From Chaunax sp. Z400 (Eukaryota; Chordata; Actinopteri; Lophiiformes; Chaunacidae): 64,000 nt of DNA. Below, one piece after another: positions 36,183 through 49,364 of this stretch. Numbering within the stretch: position 1 is the first letter of the stretch; each line of letters opens with the position of its first letter. Below the pieces are notes generated by a model. That model worked only from the letters and a program-made list of their open reading frames with translations, ran no database searches and had not been told where the DNA came from. The stretch is from assembly GCA_037577475.1 (NCBI GenBank), contig CM075194.1, positions 26,236,826-26,300,825 on the forward strand. Direction: 5' to 3'. A program made the translations under genes and the position numbers.

Positions 36183-38758
36183 ATGAACACAACTGATAAT
36201 ATTTCACTTTCAAAGACGTCATCGTGGCCGAGCTCAGAAACCGGTGGACTAGGTAAGACTCAATACACTAAACTCTACATTGTGCTGAATACATAGACAC
36301 TGAAAACTGGTCCTTAAATGTAACACAGGACAGAGCAGCTCTGTGTCAAGAAGGGACAATTCTTGTAAACATTGTTGAGAACATACAGTTACTGAAGACC
36401 ACAGTTGGTTTTGACAATAATTTACTCAACCGTCTTAAATCTCTTTTCAAATACATTTTGCTAAATAAATCAATCAGTTGAAAAGGTCATAAAGTCCTCA
36501 GTATTTAATACATTTGTCTTCAAGTTAACACTGACATACAAGGACATTGTTCATGGTTCAGGTGTGCGTTTGTTCGTGTCGTGTTGATTCTTACAGACTG
36601 AACACACAGATTTCACATATTTTATCTCCATGTTTATCATCTTTCCTCACAGTTCCAGTACCAATACCTGAGGTTGAACCTGGTCTAAGTTTCCACAGCA
36701 GCTCTTCTCAATATTCTGTCCTGGAGATCAGTGGTGAAGGCCTCTTCGGTAAAGTGGCCAAGTGTCAAAATGTGGCAACCGGAGAGACCGTGGCTGTGAA
36801 GTTCTTCAAGAATGAACGTCACATAGAGAGAGAGGTAGGTTGTTGGAGTCCGTTTGATGACTTTCATACTTAGATGTAATATTCTCCATCAGAGTATGTA
36901 CTATGAACGCTTGTCATGTCTCTTTTCTCCCCAGGTGTTCATGTTGGAGGCCATCAGTGTCCTGGATCTGGACAAAACCAACATGTTGAAGTTTCTGGAG
37001 CAGTTTCAAGACCAGGGACTGACCTGTGTAGTGTTTGAGTTGCTGGACAGGAGTCTCCAGGACTGGCTCAGAGAACTTGAGTGGACACCATTGTTTCTGG
37101 AGTCCATCAGGCCGATTGCAAAACAGGTTTGTATTGTTGTAATCTTGAGACAATCAATTTTTCTACATTTCTACTAATTAGCATGGAAAACTGAATCTCC
37201 AATGTGTCCATTCTTGTCTGTCCCTGCAGCTGCTTGTCGCCCTGGACGCCCTGAAGACTGTTGATATCCTGCATACCGACATTAAACCTGACAACATCAT
37301 GTTCGTTAACATGCAGGACCAGCCCCTCAGGGTGAAACTCATTGACTTTGGCGTTGCCCGTCAAGCCGCCGATATTTGCCGTGGTGTGACTGTTCAGCCC
37401 CTTGGATACAGGTATCTTCATCCTTCGAATCCCATCCGTTTATCTAAGAGAGTTTATGTCATTCTTTTAAAGATTGGTCCAGCAGATTTCTCATCTTTGT
37501 CTCTTGTTTTCTCTCCTCAGGGCTCCAGAAGTTCTCCTTGGCCTGCCCCTCACCGCAGCCATCGATGTGTGGGGAGTCGGCTGCGTCCTGGCCTACCTCT
37601 ACCTCGGTTGCCACCTCTTCACTTGCAAATCTGAATATCAGATGGTAGGCCAGCTACCTCACACACATGTACACAACCAAGTGGAGATTTTATGCAGAAG
37701 TTCAGCTGATGTGACTCTGTTTTCTTCTTCTGCAGATGAAGATCATAGTAGAAGTTGTGGGTCAGCTGGATGACCACCTGCTCCGTGCTGGGATGTACAC
37801 CCAGCGTTTTTTCCTTGAGGAAGAAGCTGCTGAAGGACCAACATGGAGGCTAAAGGTAGAGTAACCATGTTCTTCTTTGTTTGAGTTGATACAATCATTT
37901 TAGTTAAAGTCTTTTAGAATAGTTCTCATGCATTTTTTGTTTCTTTAGACCCAAGAAGAATACGAAGCAGCCATGGACCTGATAGAAGAAGATCAGATCA
38001 CCAACCCTGACCTGCCCAGCTCTCTGGAAGGCCTGGTTCATGTAAGTACTCTCTGTTGTAGAAGTGAAGACTGAATCAGCTCTGCCTGTCTCTGAGAGGT
38101 ATAGGGACTGGATCAACTAAACTGAATCTGTTTCCAAATCCAGATCTATGATAAAGACGATGACGCTGAATTTGAGGACAGGTTGGTCTTTGTAGACCTC
38201 CTGAAGCAGCTGCTCCATGTTGACCCGGATCAGAGAATCTCTGCCCGAGAAGCTCTGCAGCATCCATTTATCACCATGGAGCACCTCACAAAGAACCCTG
38301 ACAGCGGAGCCTAGTAAGTGACTGTGTGTCTGGTAGTAGATCACGTATGGTTGGGTGGACTGATGGTTTGATTGATTGATTCACTAACTGATTGTCATTC
38401 TTGTTCCAGTCTGGCCATCTCCCAAGCCTCCATGAACGAACCCTGGAACTGTGATGGAGATGTAGCTCCAGTCTCACATCATGATAATCCAGATGTCTGT
38501 TCCCCTGATGGAGCTCAGGATAAAGACACTCATGGAGATGAAGCAGCTGCTGGGCCATCTGATGGAGGAGAAGATCAACAGTCCAATGATGACATTTTGG
38601 CTGCCGGGTCTTCAGAAGGGGCTGAACCTCCAGGTTTTGCCCCTGATGTGTCAGCCTCCTCTAGTCGACCAAAAAAGATTCTCCACAGGATTCGTCGATT
38701 CTTTAAATGGATCACGACTCCATTTTGTTGCTGTTTGCATCCCAGTGTGGAGGACTAA
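36183..38758 (+). CDS. HIPK-like Ser/Thr protein kinase, array copy 4 (Pro199Arg), 9 exons, 493 aa
   Basis: Exons: 36183-36252, 36653-36834, 36935-37126, 37230-37411, 37521-37644, 37736-37855, 37949-38041, 38144-38313, 38410-38758, offset 4799 bp from copy 3. The single-base deletion that makes the offset 4799 lies in the spacer, not the gene. The clearest protein change is Pro199 to Arg in the activation segment (ICRGVTV instead of ICPGVTV), shared with copy 5. All catalytic residues, splice sites, the C-terminal CCC module and AATAAA (38792-38797) are intact. Intron 2 carries GACTTTC where copies 1-3 have GAGTTTC, which groups it with copy 5. Confidence 0.9.
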
Positions 38759-40997
38759 TTGTGTTTTTGACACTTGTCATGTAAAATGATGAATAAAGTT
38801 GGTGTAAAATGATGTATATATCTCATGAAAAGTTATTATATTTCAATGTAAAATCATTTATATATCTTGTCTAAGATGATGAATACAGTAATCTAAAATA
38901 TGTACATAAATAGATAGTCAAATACAATAATAACATTTTATTTGGCAACCCAAATTAAATCTCCTGCGACCCACCTGTGGGTCACGACCCAGACCTTGGG
39001 AACCACTGTTCTAGCGTGTAGTAGTACTACTGTACTACTCCAGTAGTAGTACTACTAGAGATGCTAGAGATGGAAGTGTACTGCCCTCAGTGGATGATCA
39101 GAGAAGTACATTCTTCTATCGAATCGTTTTTTATAAATCTTTTTCACATTTATTACACTATGTGCAAAATTAAAGTCAAGCTCCAGTAAAAGTCTATTTT
39201 GGTATTTACTACAATATATATATACATTAAATCTATCTTTAATGTTTCTGGTGCCACTATGTTGATCATTGAGGTGAGAAGTATCATTTCACCCTCAACC
39301 TTTAGTCTGTTTTGAGTGTGCCATCTGCATTTTGACATACTTAGTAGTGTGAACACACTGAGATTCACACTGCTGATAATTAAAACACACTCAAACTGTC
39401 CAGGTTGATTATGGAAGTGTGTGATTTGGGACCCAGCATAGAACTGTCATCCAACAGCTGAAACATGGGCCGGATTGGACAGTGGACTTACAACAACCTC
39501 CATTGAGTTTTGTCATTAAAAAATCAGCTGTATCATATAAACAAATTGATCTATAAATGTTCAAAATTGTGAAATTATATGAATATTTGACAAGAACTAA
39601 TGATGGTTAAATCTTAACTCAGTGAAAAGGGAAAATAATATTAACTCATATTTATATTATATTTTTATGATGGCTTTATGTCCTTCAGGTTACACAGTGT
39701 GAGGGCTTTTCTCATACAATCGATGTTGTAACTAATCAATGACATGTCACTAGAAAATATTTTTTCCTTTTGTCACAGTAATAATTATAATATTTAAAGG
39801 GTTAATATGCAGAAACTAAATATTGTAACACTGCTGAACATTCCACTGCAGAAACGGTGACTCCACTGTACGAATAATGGACAGAAGCGTATCGCATTCA
39901 CTTGAGAAAAAAAAACCATTGCCCTGTTTTTCTGAATGAAGGAGATAATTACGTCATGAATTCATAAAAACAGGGCATTTTCTTTGTTAAGTGAATGCAA
40001 TACGCTTCCGTAAGAATGGATGAATACTGTAACCAGCAAATAATTATACAGAAGATAAATAGCGACAGTCTAAAGCTGTAATGTGATGGACCCACAGAGG
40101 AAAATATAATCCCAATAATAAAGATTTCTGTAGAAAATAATAAAATACATTTTTTTTTTAAATGTGAGGATAGGAGCGCCTCCTGGATTCAGATGAGTTT
40201 ATTTGAGATGCTGTTTGGATAGGGATACAAGGAAACCCTTAAAACTATTAAAATGGCTTTATTCTCACAGCATGGTCATGTTAGACCTTAAAATGCTAAA
40301 CTCCAATGCACTGTGGCATCGAGCCTTCATCAGGGAGTCAAACAGAGGACCTTTATAGTGGTGACTACCACTGAGAATCCTCCACCTCCCCATCGGGTTG
40401 TTGGCCTAGAGAGGATGTAGACACACAATAAACCTCCAACAGATGACATCATACTGGTCCAAAAAACATTCCAAAAAATCCAACAAAAGAGTAACACAGA
40501 GAACACAAACAATGATGATTACACAGAGGGACTATGTGTTTACAAAAACAGAGTAAAATCTACATCCTGGTTTAGGTCTGGGTGTTTAGTAGCCTTTAAT
40601 TTATTAATCCAAAAGGACTGGGGAAAAAAATAGCACATAGCAGCACGGCACTCAGTGACTTTAGTAGATACATCCATAGTATCACTGGGCTATTTAATTT
40701 ATTAGAAGTGTTACACACTAGTGGATTAAACATTACACTGACATTTTTTCCACAAAACCAGCAAAATACATCATAAATATTGTGCTAATTGAAAACTTGC
40801 TAATGTTAGCATGACTCGGTGATCGCTGGTTTACCTAGCAACAGATATCAAAACAACAGACATCAAAGCAACATAGATCAAAGGAACAGGCTGTCATTGT
40901 CTTTATGACACAAAACAAAGGTATAAGACTTGTCTGCTCTCATTTGAGAGTACACTCATCTAAACATTTTTAATTTTAGAAGATTCAACCGTTGAAA
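38759..40997 (+). repeat. Intergenic spacer 4 of the kinase array
   Basis: 2239 bp. Like spacers 2-3 but with a near-tandem 16-bp duplication at about 40840-40870. It shares single-base variants with spacer 1 (at about 39753 and 40813) that spacers 2 and 3 lack. The inverted repeat lies at 39883-40010. Confidence 0.85.
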
Positions 40998-43573
40998 ATG
41001 AACACAACTGATAATATTTCACTTTCAAAGACGTCATCGTGGCCGAGCTCAGAAACCGGTGGACTAGGTAAGACTCAATACACTAAACTCTACATTGTGC
41101 TGAATACATAGACACTGAAAACTGGTCCTTAAATGTAACACAGGACAGAGCAGCTCTGTGTCAAGAAGGGACAATTCTTGTAAACATTGTTGAGAACATA
41201 CAGTTACTGAAGACCACAGTTGGTTTTGACAATAATTTACTCAACCGTCTTAAATCTCTTTTCAAATACATTTTGCTAAATAAATCAATCAGTTGAAAAG
41301 GTCATAAAGTCCTCAGTATTTAATACATTTGTCTTCAAGTTAACACTGACATACAAGGACATTGTTCATGGTTCAGGTGTGCGTTTGTTCGTGTCGTGTT
41401 GATTCTTACAGACTGAACACACAGATTTCACATATTTTATCTCCATGTTTATCATCTTTCCTCACAGTTCCAGTACCAATACCTGAGGTTGAACCTGGTC
41501 TAAGTTTCCACAGCAGCTCTTCTCAATATTCTGTCCTGGAGATCAGTGGTGAAGGCCTCTTCGGTAAAGTGGCCAAGTGTCAAAATGTGGCAACCGGAGA
41601 GACCGTGGCTGTGAAGTTCTTCAAGAATGAACGTCACATAGAGAGAGAGGTAGGTTGTTGGAGTCCGTTTGATGACTTTCATACTTAGATGTAATATTCT
41701 CCATCAGAGTATGTACTATGAACGCTTGTCATGTCTCTTTTCTCCCCAGGTGTTCATGTTGGAGGCCATCAGTGTCCTGGATCTGGACAAAACCAACATG
41801 TTGAAGTTTCTCGAGCAGTTTCAAGACCAGGGACTGACCTGTGTAGTGTTTGAGTTGCTGGACAGGAGTCTCCAGGACTGGCTCAGAGAACTTGAGTGGA
41901 CACCATTGTTTCTGGAGTCCATCAGGCCGATTGCAAAACAGGTTTGTATTGTTGTAATCTTGAGACAATCAATTTTTTTACATTTCTACTAATTAGCATG
42001 GAAAACTGAATCTCCAATGTGTCCATTCTTGTCTGTCCCTGCAGCTGCTTGTCGCCCTGGACGCCCTGAAGACTGTTGATATCCTGCATACCGACATTAA
42101 ACCTGACAACATCATGTTCGTTAACATGCAGGACCAGCCCCTCAGGGTGAAACTCATTGACTTTGGCGTTGCCCGTCAAGCCGCCGATATTTGCCGTGGT
42201 GTGACTGTTCAGCCCCTTGGATACAGGTATCTTCATCCTTCGAATCCCATCCGTTTATCTAAGAGAGTTTATGTCATTCTTTTAAAGATTGGTCCAGCAG
42301 ATTTCTCATCTTTGTCTCTTGTTTTCTCTCCTCAGGGCTCCAGAAGTTCTCCTTGGCCTGCCCCTCACCGCAGCCATCGATGTGTGGGGAGTCGGCTGCG
42401 TCCTGGCCTACCTCTACCTCGGTTGCCACCTCTTCACTTGCAAATCTGAATATCAGATGGTAGGCCAGCTACCTCACACACATGTACACAACCAAGTGGA
42501 GATTTTATGCAGAAGTTCAGCTGATGTGACTCTGTTTTCTTCTTCTGCAGATGAAGATCATAGTAGAAGTTGTGGGTCAGCTGGATGACCACCTGCTCCG
42601 TGCTGGGATGTACACCCAGCGTTTTTTCCTTGAGGAAGAAGCTGCTGAAGGACCAACATGGAGGCTAAAGGTAGAGTAACCATGTTCTTCTTTGTTTGAG
42701 TTGATACAATCATTTTAGTTAAAGTCTTTTAGAATAGTTCTCATGCATTTTTTGTTTCTTTAGACCCAAGAAGAATACGAAGCAGCCATGGACCTGATAG
42801 AAGAAGATCAGATCACCAACCCTGACCTGCCCAGCTCTCTGGAAGGCCTGGTTCATGTAAGTACTCTCTGTTGTAGAAGTGAAGACTGAATCAGCTCTGC
42901 CTGTCTCTGAGAGGTATAGGGACTGGATCAACTAAACTGAATCTGTTTCCAAATCCAGATCTATGATAAAGACGATGACGCTGAATTTGAGGACAGGTTG
43001 GTCTTTGTAGACCTCCTGAAGCAGCTGCTCCATGTTGACCCGGATCAGAGAATCTCTGCCCGAGAAGCTCTGCAGCATCCATTTATCACCATGGAGCACC
43101 TCACAAAGAACCCTGACAGCGGAGCCTAGTAAGTGACTGTGTGTCTGGTAGTAGATCACGTATGGTTGGGTGGACTGATGGTTTGATTGATTGATTCACT
43201 AACTGATTGTCATTCTTGTTCCAGTCTGGCCATCTCCCAAGCCTCCATGAACGAACCCTGGAACTGTGATGGAGATGTAGCTCCAGTCTCACATCATGAT
43301 AATCCAGATGTCTGTTCCCCTGATGGAGCTCAGGATAAAGACACTCATGGAGATGAAGCAGCTGCTGGGCCATCTGATGGAGGAGAAGATCAACAGTCCA
43401 ATGATGACATTTTGGCTGCCGGGTCTTCAGAAGGGGCTGAACCTCCAGGTTTTGCCCCTGATGTGTCAGCCTCCTCTAGTCGACCAAAAAAGATTCTCCA
43501 CAGGATTCGTCGATTCTTTAAATGGATCACGACTCCATTTTGTTGCTGTTTGCATCCCAGTGTGGAGGACTAA
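40998..43573 (+). CDS. HIPK-like Ser/Thr protein kinase, array copy 5 (Pro199Arg), 9 exons, 493 aa
   Basis: Exons: 40998-41067, 41468-41649, 41750-41941, 42045-42226, 42336-42459, 42551-42670, 42764-42856, 42959-43128, 43225-43573, offset 4815 bp from copy 4 because of a 16-bp duplication upstream of exon 1. The protein matches copy 4, including Arg199. Codon 105 is CTC as in copy 1, while copies 2-4 have CTG, a mosaic sign of gene conversion. AATAAA at 43607-43612. As the last unit, its 3' flank diverges from the other copies after about 43704 and unit homology is lost near 43755, marking the array boundary. Confidence 0.9.
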
Positions 43574-43755
43574 TTGTGTTTTTGACACTTGTCATGTAAA
43601 ATGATGAATAAAGTTGGTGTAAAATGATGTATATATCTCATGAAAAGTTATTATATTTGAATGTAAAATCATTTATATATCTTGTCTAAGATGATGAATA
43701 CAGTATATCACATATAAATTGTTATATTATAATCTAAAATATTTACATAAACAGA

Positions 43756-46509
43756 ATGTATCATTTGAATTAACACAACAAACCGATTGATTGCAGTGAT
43801 GATGTCATTCATTACATAATACATACAAAAAAAAAACACATACAAGTTTCTATTTAGTAAAACAACTATAATGACCTATACATGTTAGTTTTGTTGTTGT
43901 TTTTTAAACCTGATTACATAGTTTTTGAGGTGCTGAGATTAAATTGAGTGGTTTTTAAGGCCAGGCTGACACTGCAGGACTTCTAAAATCCTAGCCAATT
44001 GTGGAATCTGGTGTCATTACAGACATAGTCTCCACAGATTAAGTTTTTTCTAATCTTAAACATGCACACACTAGAGAATAAAAAAAAAATAATGGGGCAT
44101 CACACACTACAGGGTTTCATTAATATCGTGGGAGCACCGCCTCCTAAATGACAAAGTCCAGCGATTTGTCGGCGTTTTCTTTGAGAAAACATGACACCAG
44201 AAGAGATGAGTGTGGATGAGATGAGCATCAACTATTTCATCACCTTCATAGTTCTGCTGTCTAAATGTCGACAGCTGAGTGGGAAAACACACTTCCAGCC
44301 TGATTTCATCTTCATAAAAATGCTTATTGATGCTGCTGCTCTCTTACTTCTGTTTGGAGGAAGTGAAGTCGTAGCATCAGGTGAGGGCAGTTGTCCAGCC
44401 TCTGATTGGCCAGGTTGAATGTTTGGACACACGCTTCACCTTTTCCCACCATACCATTTATCTTGATTCAGTGTCGGACTGAACCAACCAATAAGTAAAG
44501 CCCTGGCTCCACCCCCACCACACAAAGACACTTCCTCCACTCCTTTTGACATTCAGTCTGTGCTCCAACTCCATCAGGTCCTAGCTCTGAGAAAATTTGC
44601 ATGTCTTTGAATGTGATGCCTGGAAAAAGAAAAAGAGTAGGGAAGACGGAAGAGGAAAAAAAGCATGGATGGGGGGGGGGGCAGAGGAGAAAGAAGGACG
44701 GAGGGGGAAAAAGGGGGAATTTGGGTTGGGTGTCTGTATGCGTGCAGGGGTGGGGGTACTAGATTAAATTTTGCCGTCTAGAAAATGAGAAAAACGGGCC
44801 CCCTCTATCTCCAGGAGTCTACTGGGGAGATCTTTATTCTGATTCTTGTTAGAATTGTTTATCACTGTGACAGAGCAGGCCGGGGTGGAGATAAAGGCAG
44901 TGCTCCATCACAGCGTTGACAGTGGTAGGACACGCACTGAAATGAAAGGAGCCGGGGAAATATTATTAATAGATGCTGACTTGATTTGCCTCGATTGCAC
45001 GTCAAGAAGTGGGGGCCATAGCTTGATTGCAGCCCTATGAAGTTCTGTCCAAAAGGGAAGCTATTTTTCATGAAGCGATAGAAGTCTCCCCTCTCACTGT
45101 CTCCTCCTTTTCTTTATGGAGCTGTTCCCCCTTTATGCGCTGCTTTCCAAGGAGCTGATAACTTATGCAGTTTATTCTAAGCATGATGATTTGTGTCAGT
45201 GCAGCAGAGATGAAGAGGAGAGGATGGAGGGATGGAGGAAAAATTGGATCAAAAATGAGACTTTTCTCACCTTTCACATTGTGGCCTCTCTAGCTGGCGT
45301 TTACAGTTGGCCTATCACTGCCATCTATACACCCGTGTGGCGCTGCAGCACTCACAATCCACTGCAGAGGCACCTGCAGAATTCTTCTTCCTCCGTCTCT
45401 CCCAAACAACAGATAAAAAAGAAGTATATAAAATGTGATTACACAGGCAGCATGTTCACAGGCACTGATACGCTGGGGCGCACTTTATTTTTAGAGTGTT
45501 GCATTACTAATGGATATACAGGAAGATGAGGATTTACACCCACCCACGTATAATGCAGGCAGATATGAGCAAACAGAGTCTATGCATCACATTTATATGC
45601 AAAGCATAAAACAAGACGCACCTCCTTTCTCTACCACTAAAAAAGTAAGAGAAAGTGATTCATTGAGGGGGAAAAGCAGCTTCTTTGTGTCGTGTCCAAA
45701 CTCCTAATGCAGAATGTAGGATATATATTGGAATACTGCTTATATCTGCTTATATATTCTTTGTTTAAGACAGTTGATAAGAGTGTGTGTGTTTGTTATG
45801 TACGTGTTGTGTGTGTTTTCAGGCTGAAGGACGGTTGAAGACAGAGGATGCCTTTAACCTGCTCCCACTGACTTCAGGGCCAAATGAAGGTTGTGTGTTT
45901 ACCTGTGTGAGTGTACATATGTACAGATGTGTCAGCCTGAAGCAGGGTGAGTGTCCCTGGGTTGTTTTTTACACCTTTGAAGTTTCTGGTGTAAGATTAA
46001 AAAAAAGAGACACACCTCCACTCATTTTGGTTTGCCTACAACTCTCCTCTCTTCCTGCGTTTGTACGTCTTGCTTTATCCGTGTGTGTAATCTAGTCTGC
46101 AACAATTAATTTATGCACCAATATCTGCAGTTGCTGGCATTCCTGTAAAATCCTCACAACACTGAGGGCTTCTTTAATTGGATTCTTTTGGCGGCGCACC
46201 TTTTCATTGCTAACATTAACAGTGTGAAATTTTAGAATAGCAAATATTTCCTCAAGTCTATTATACCAACTTCAACATGTGACATTTGCTGATATTTTCA
46301 GGTTATTTTCAACAATGGATGCTTATCAAAAGTGATCTTTTATTTTTATTATTTGCATTTAATTTTCTGCAGGTAGATATGAGAGAGGAAAAGCTTGTGT
46401 GTAAATGTCACAAGGTTATGTGTTGACTTTTAAAGCAGTTATACTTCTGTGATAATAAACTGCTAATAATAGGTATCGATTGGTGATGTTTAAGCTTAAA
46501 AATGACTCT
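43756..46509. other. Downstream of kinase array, no confident gene
   Basis: An open frame at 44191-44418 (75 codons, hydrophobic stretch, no recognised family) sits in sequence that may be a decayed DNA transposon starting near 43960. G-rich runs at about 44660-44760. 44830-45180 is unique and ATTA-rich, like conserved non-coding DNA. A 137-codon frame at 45116-45529 has no resemblance and no splice support. Confidence 0.35.
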
Positions 46510-46547
46510 TTGTGTGTGTGTGTGTGTGTGTCTGTGTGTGTGTGTGT

Positions 46548-46612
<65 letters not shown>

Positions 46613-46653
46613 TGTGTGTGTGTGTGTGTGTGTGTGTCTGTGTGTGTGTGTGT

Positions 46654-46702
<49 letters not shown>

Positions 46703-46743
46703 TGTGTGTGTGTGTGTGTGTGTGTGTCTGTGTGTGTGTGTGT

Positions 46744-46782
<39 letters not shown>

Positions 46783-46805
46783 TGTGTGTGTGAGTGTGTG
46801 TGTGT

Positions 46806-46837
<32 letters not shown>

Positions 46838-46871
46838 CTGTGTGTGTGTCTGTGTGTGTGTGTGTGTGTGT

Positions 46872-46903
<32 letters not shown>

Positions 46904-46913
46904 CTGTGTGTGT

Positions 46914-46945
<32 letters not shown>

Positions 46946-47017
46946 CTGTGTGTGTGTGTCTGTGTGTGTGTGTGTGTGTGTCTGTGTGTGTGTGTCTGTG
47001 TGTGTGTCTGTGTGTGT

Positions 47018-47049
<32 letters not shown>

Positions 47050-47059
47050 CTGTGTGTGT

Positions 47060-47093
<34 letters not shown>

Positions 47094-47209
47094 CTGTGTG
47101 TGTGTCTGTGTGTGTGTGTGTGTGTGTGTGTCTGTGTGTGTGTGTCTGTGTGTGTGTCTGTGTGTGTGTGTCTGTGTGTGTGTGTGTCTGTGTGTGTGTC
47201 TGTGTGTGT

Positions 47210-47241
<32 letters not shown>

Positions 47242-47269
47242 CTGTGTGTGTGTGTGTCTGTGTGTGTGT

Positions 47270-47301
<32 letters not shown>

Positions 47302-47313
47302 CTGTGTGTGTGT

Positions 47314-47408
<95 letters not shown>

Positions 47409-47425
47409 TGTGTGTCTGTGTGTGT

Positions 47426-47492
<67 letters not shown>

Positions 47493-47542
47493 AGTGTGTG
47501 TCTGTGTGTGTGTGTGTGAGTGTGTGTGTGTGTGTGTGTGTG
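46510..47542. repeat. Giant (TG)n microsatellite with TCTG interruptions
   Basis: About 1.03 kb of uninterrupted TG repeat punctuated by regularly spaced TCTG and a few GAG variants. All very long Cys/Val or Thr/His frames here are repeat artefacts. Confidence 0.97.
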
Positions 47543-49360
47543 CAGGGAAGCGCAATTTAATTTAGCACATTTAAATTTAAAATTAATTAATTAAAATATT
47601 TAATTCACTAATAGCTCAATTTGGGCTTCCCGTGTTAACTGTGAACCCGTTTCAAATGATCCATTAATCGACTGCGTCACATGACAAATCCCGGAGTACA
47701 ATTCAAAAGCCTCTTTAGGTGTGACTTTCTCTCCTGTGCAAAATAAGAGAATCGTGTTTATGTGAGAATACTACTTATGAGGCACCTCAGTACCCCTGTG
47801 CCACACCCTGCGCTCAGAGGAGCTTTACTTATTTCCATTTCCGATCTGCTGAAGTAGGTGGCAGCTTCCATTCCCAGGAACAGGGAACACATATTCATCA
47901 AACATCTCATCTGATTTTTTTTTCCCCATATAATTTTTCTTTTTCTCTCCTTAGTGCCATCCCTCATTCTAAAAGATGTATTGTTAAATCGCTGCAGACA
48001 AAACTGCACATTTGGTTTTCTGTAAAATATTTGATTGCTCTTTCCATTATCTTTGACAGTAAGTGTTAAGTCTTTGTGACATATAGGATCTCTCTCTCTT
48101 TCATCGGGGAGAATGTTGAATAATTGAACTCCTGTTGCAAAAGTCACAAGGAGACAAAGGTATTAATTATCTTATACTGTCAATCAGAGAATGCAGCGTA
48201 TAAGTAAAAAAAAAATGACTGTTGATTGGTCGACATCATCAACTAAAACAAAGGCAACACAAGATTGTTTTGTGTATTGTGCTGAAGTAACATCAGAACA
48301 GGACAGCTGTTAATCTGCCATGCAGTCAGATGTTGCAAGTAGGCGTGTGATCAGGCATTTTTCTGTCTCACAAGTGGGAGTTTTTAGTTTGAGGTCAGCT
48401 GAAAAAGAAACCCTGCAGCCATTAATTGCATATTGCTGATTGTTTCTGTTTTTTTCTTATGTACCTGGAAAACTAAATGCTGATGAGGGAATGCATGTTG
48501 TTGCCATTCCTCCAGCATGGTCAATTTATATTGTGGAGCAATTAAGAGAATTTGCCCCCAAGAAGCTCCCATTTGATTGTGAAACGGCTAAATTTTGTGA
48601 GGAGTGTTTTCAGCATCTGGTTATTAGGCAGTTGTATTCATTATGTGTTATTGTTGCCTCCCCTCTGTGATCAAAAGTGGAATCTGGGAGTAATTCTATC
48701 AGTGGGAACAAAGCATATTCCGAGGAGGAAGATGCAGCATCGTCTGAACAAAGGATGGTGTGTTTTTGTGCTACGAGTTACCTGAAGTGAATGAAGCCAA
48801 AAAGACGGTTGTGACTTCCTATGACTTTTTCTCAATCCTGCATTTTTCTGTTCAGTTCTTCAAAGTGAAAACACAGAAATTTAGACGAGAATTTTAACAT
48901 GATTTGTTTCACAAAAACACGTCTTAAAAAATTAAACTAAACTGCAAAAACCCAACAATTAGCAAAAACAACATTTAAATATATTCAATTAAATTAAATC
49001 AAATCACGGGTGGTGATTGTCTTGTGTTAACTAAAGTAGAACTTGCTTAACTCATTCTCTATTTCTTCATCTATAATCCAAAAAAAGAAGTTAAGTTTTA
49101 TTAGCCCTCCTTCTTAATGCCTATTGCAGTTTGTTATCTTACATTAAAGAGGGTTTGGTTAAACAAATACAAACAAATTAGTTTTTAAGTTAATTAGTTT
49201 TATTCGATCCTATTCAGCCGTCAGCAGGTCAAATAAAAGCTAAATCTGGCTCCTTTTTCTGTGTTATCTGGATAATTCAGTGACCTACCCTTCATTAATG
49301 AGGTGGTCACTTAATACATAAATAGTAGTGGACCAAAATCAGCAGATCTACAAAAAGACA
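47543..49360. other. Non-coding unique sequence, possible conserved elements
   Basis: No gene seen. 47560-47770 and 48480-48660 are unique with many TAAT/ATTA cores; 129- and 77-codon frames lack resemblance. Confidence 0.35.
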
Positions 49361-49364
49361 AAAA

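Larger units (their letters stand above)
21460..43755 (+). repeat. Tandem array of five kinase gene units, period about 4.8 kb
   Basis: Five direct repeats of gene plus spacer with start-codon intervals of 5060, 4800, 4799 and 4815 bp (5105 for exons 2-9 of the first pair). Homology covers introns and spacers at near identity. It ends upstream of copy 1 (only weak similarity before about 21460) and downstream of copy 5 (about 43755). Spacers occur only between genes, as expected of unequal crossing-over between units. An assembly artefact is argued against by private differences: a 16-bp duplication in the fourth spacer, one spacer with a minisatellite, and a divergent exon 1 in copy 1. Confidence 0.93.

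Noticed and set aside
21524..43573. Kinase copies as pseudokinases or pseudogenes
   Set aside because: VAVK lysine, alpha-C Glu, HxD, DFG, APE, all splice sites and stops are intact in every copy.
44191..44418. 75-codon frame with a hydrophobic segment
   Set aside because: No recognised family or splice context, and it lies in transposon-like sequence.
46416..47555. Long Cys/Val, Thr/His frames (up to 379 codons)
   Set aside because: They are translations of the TG microsatellite in all frames, with no unique sequence.
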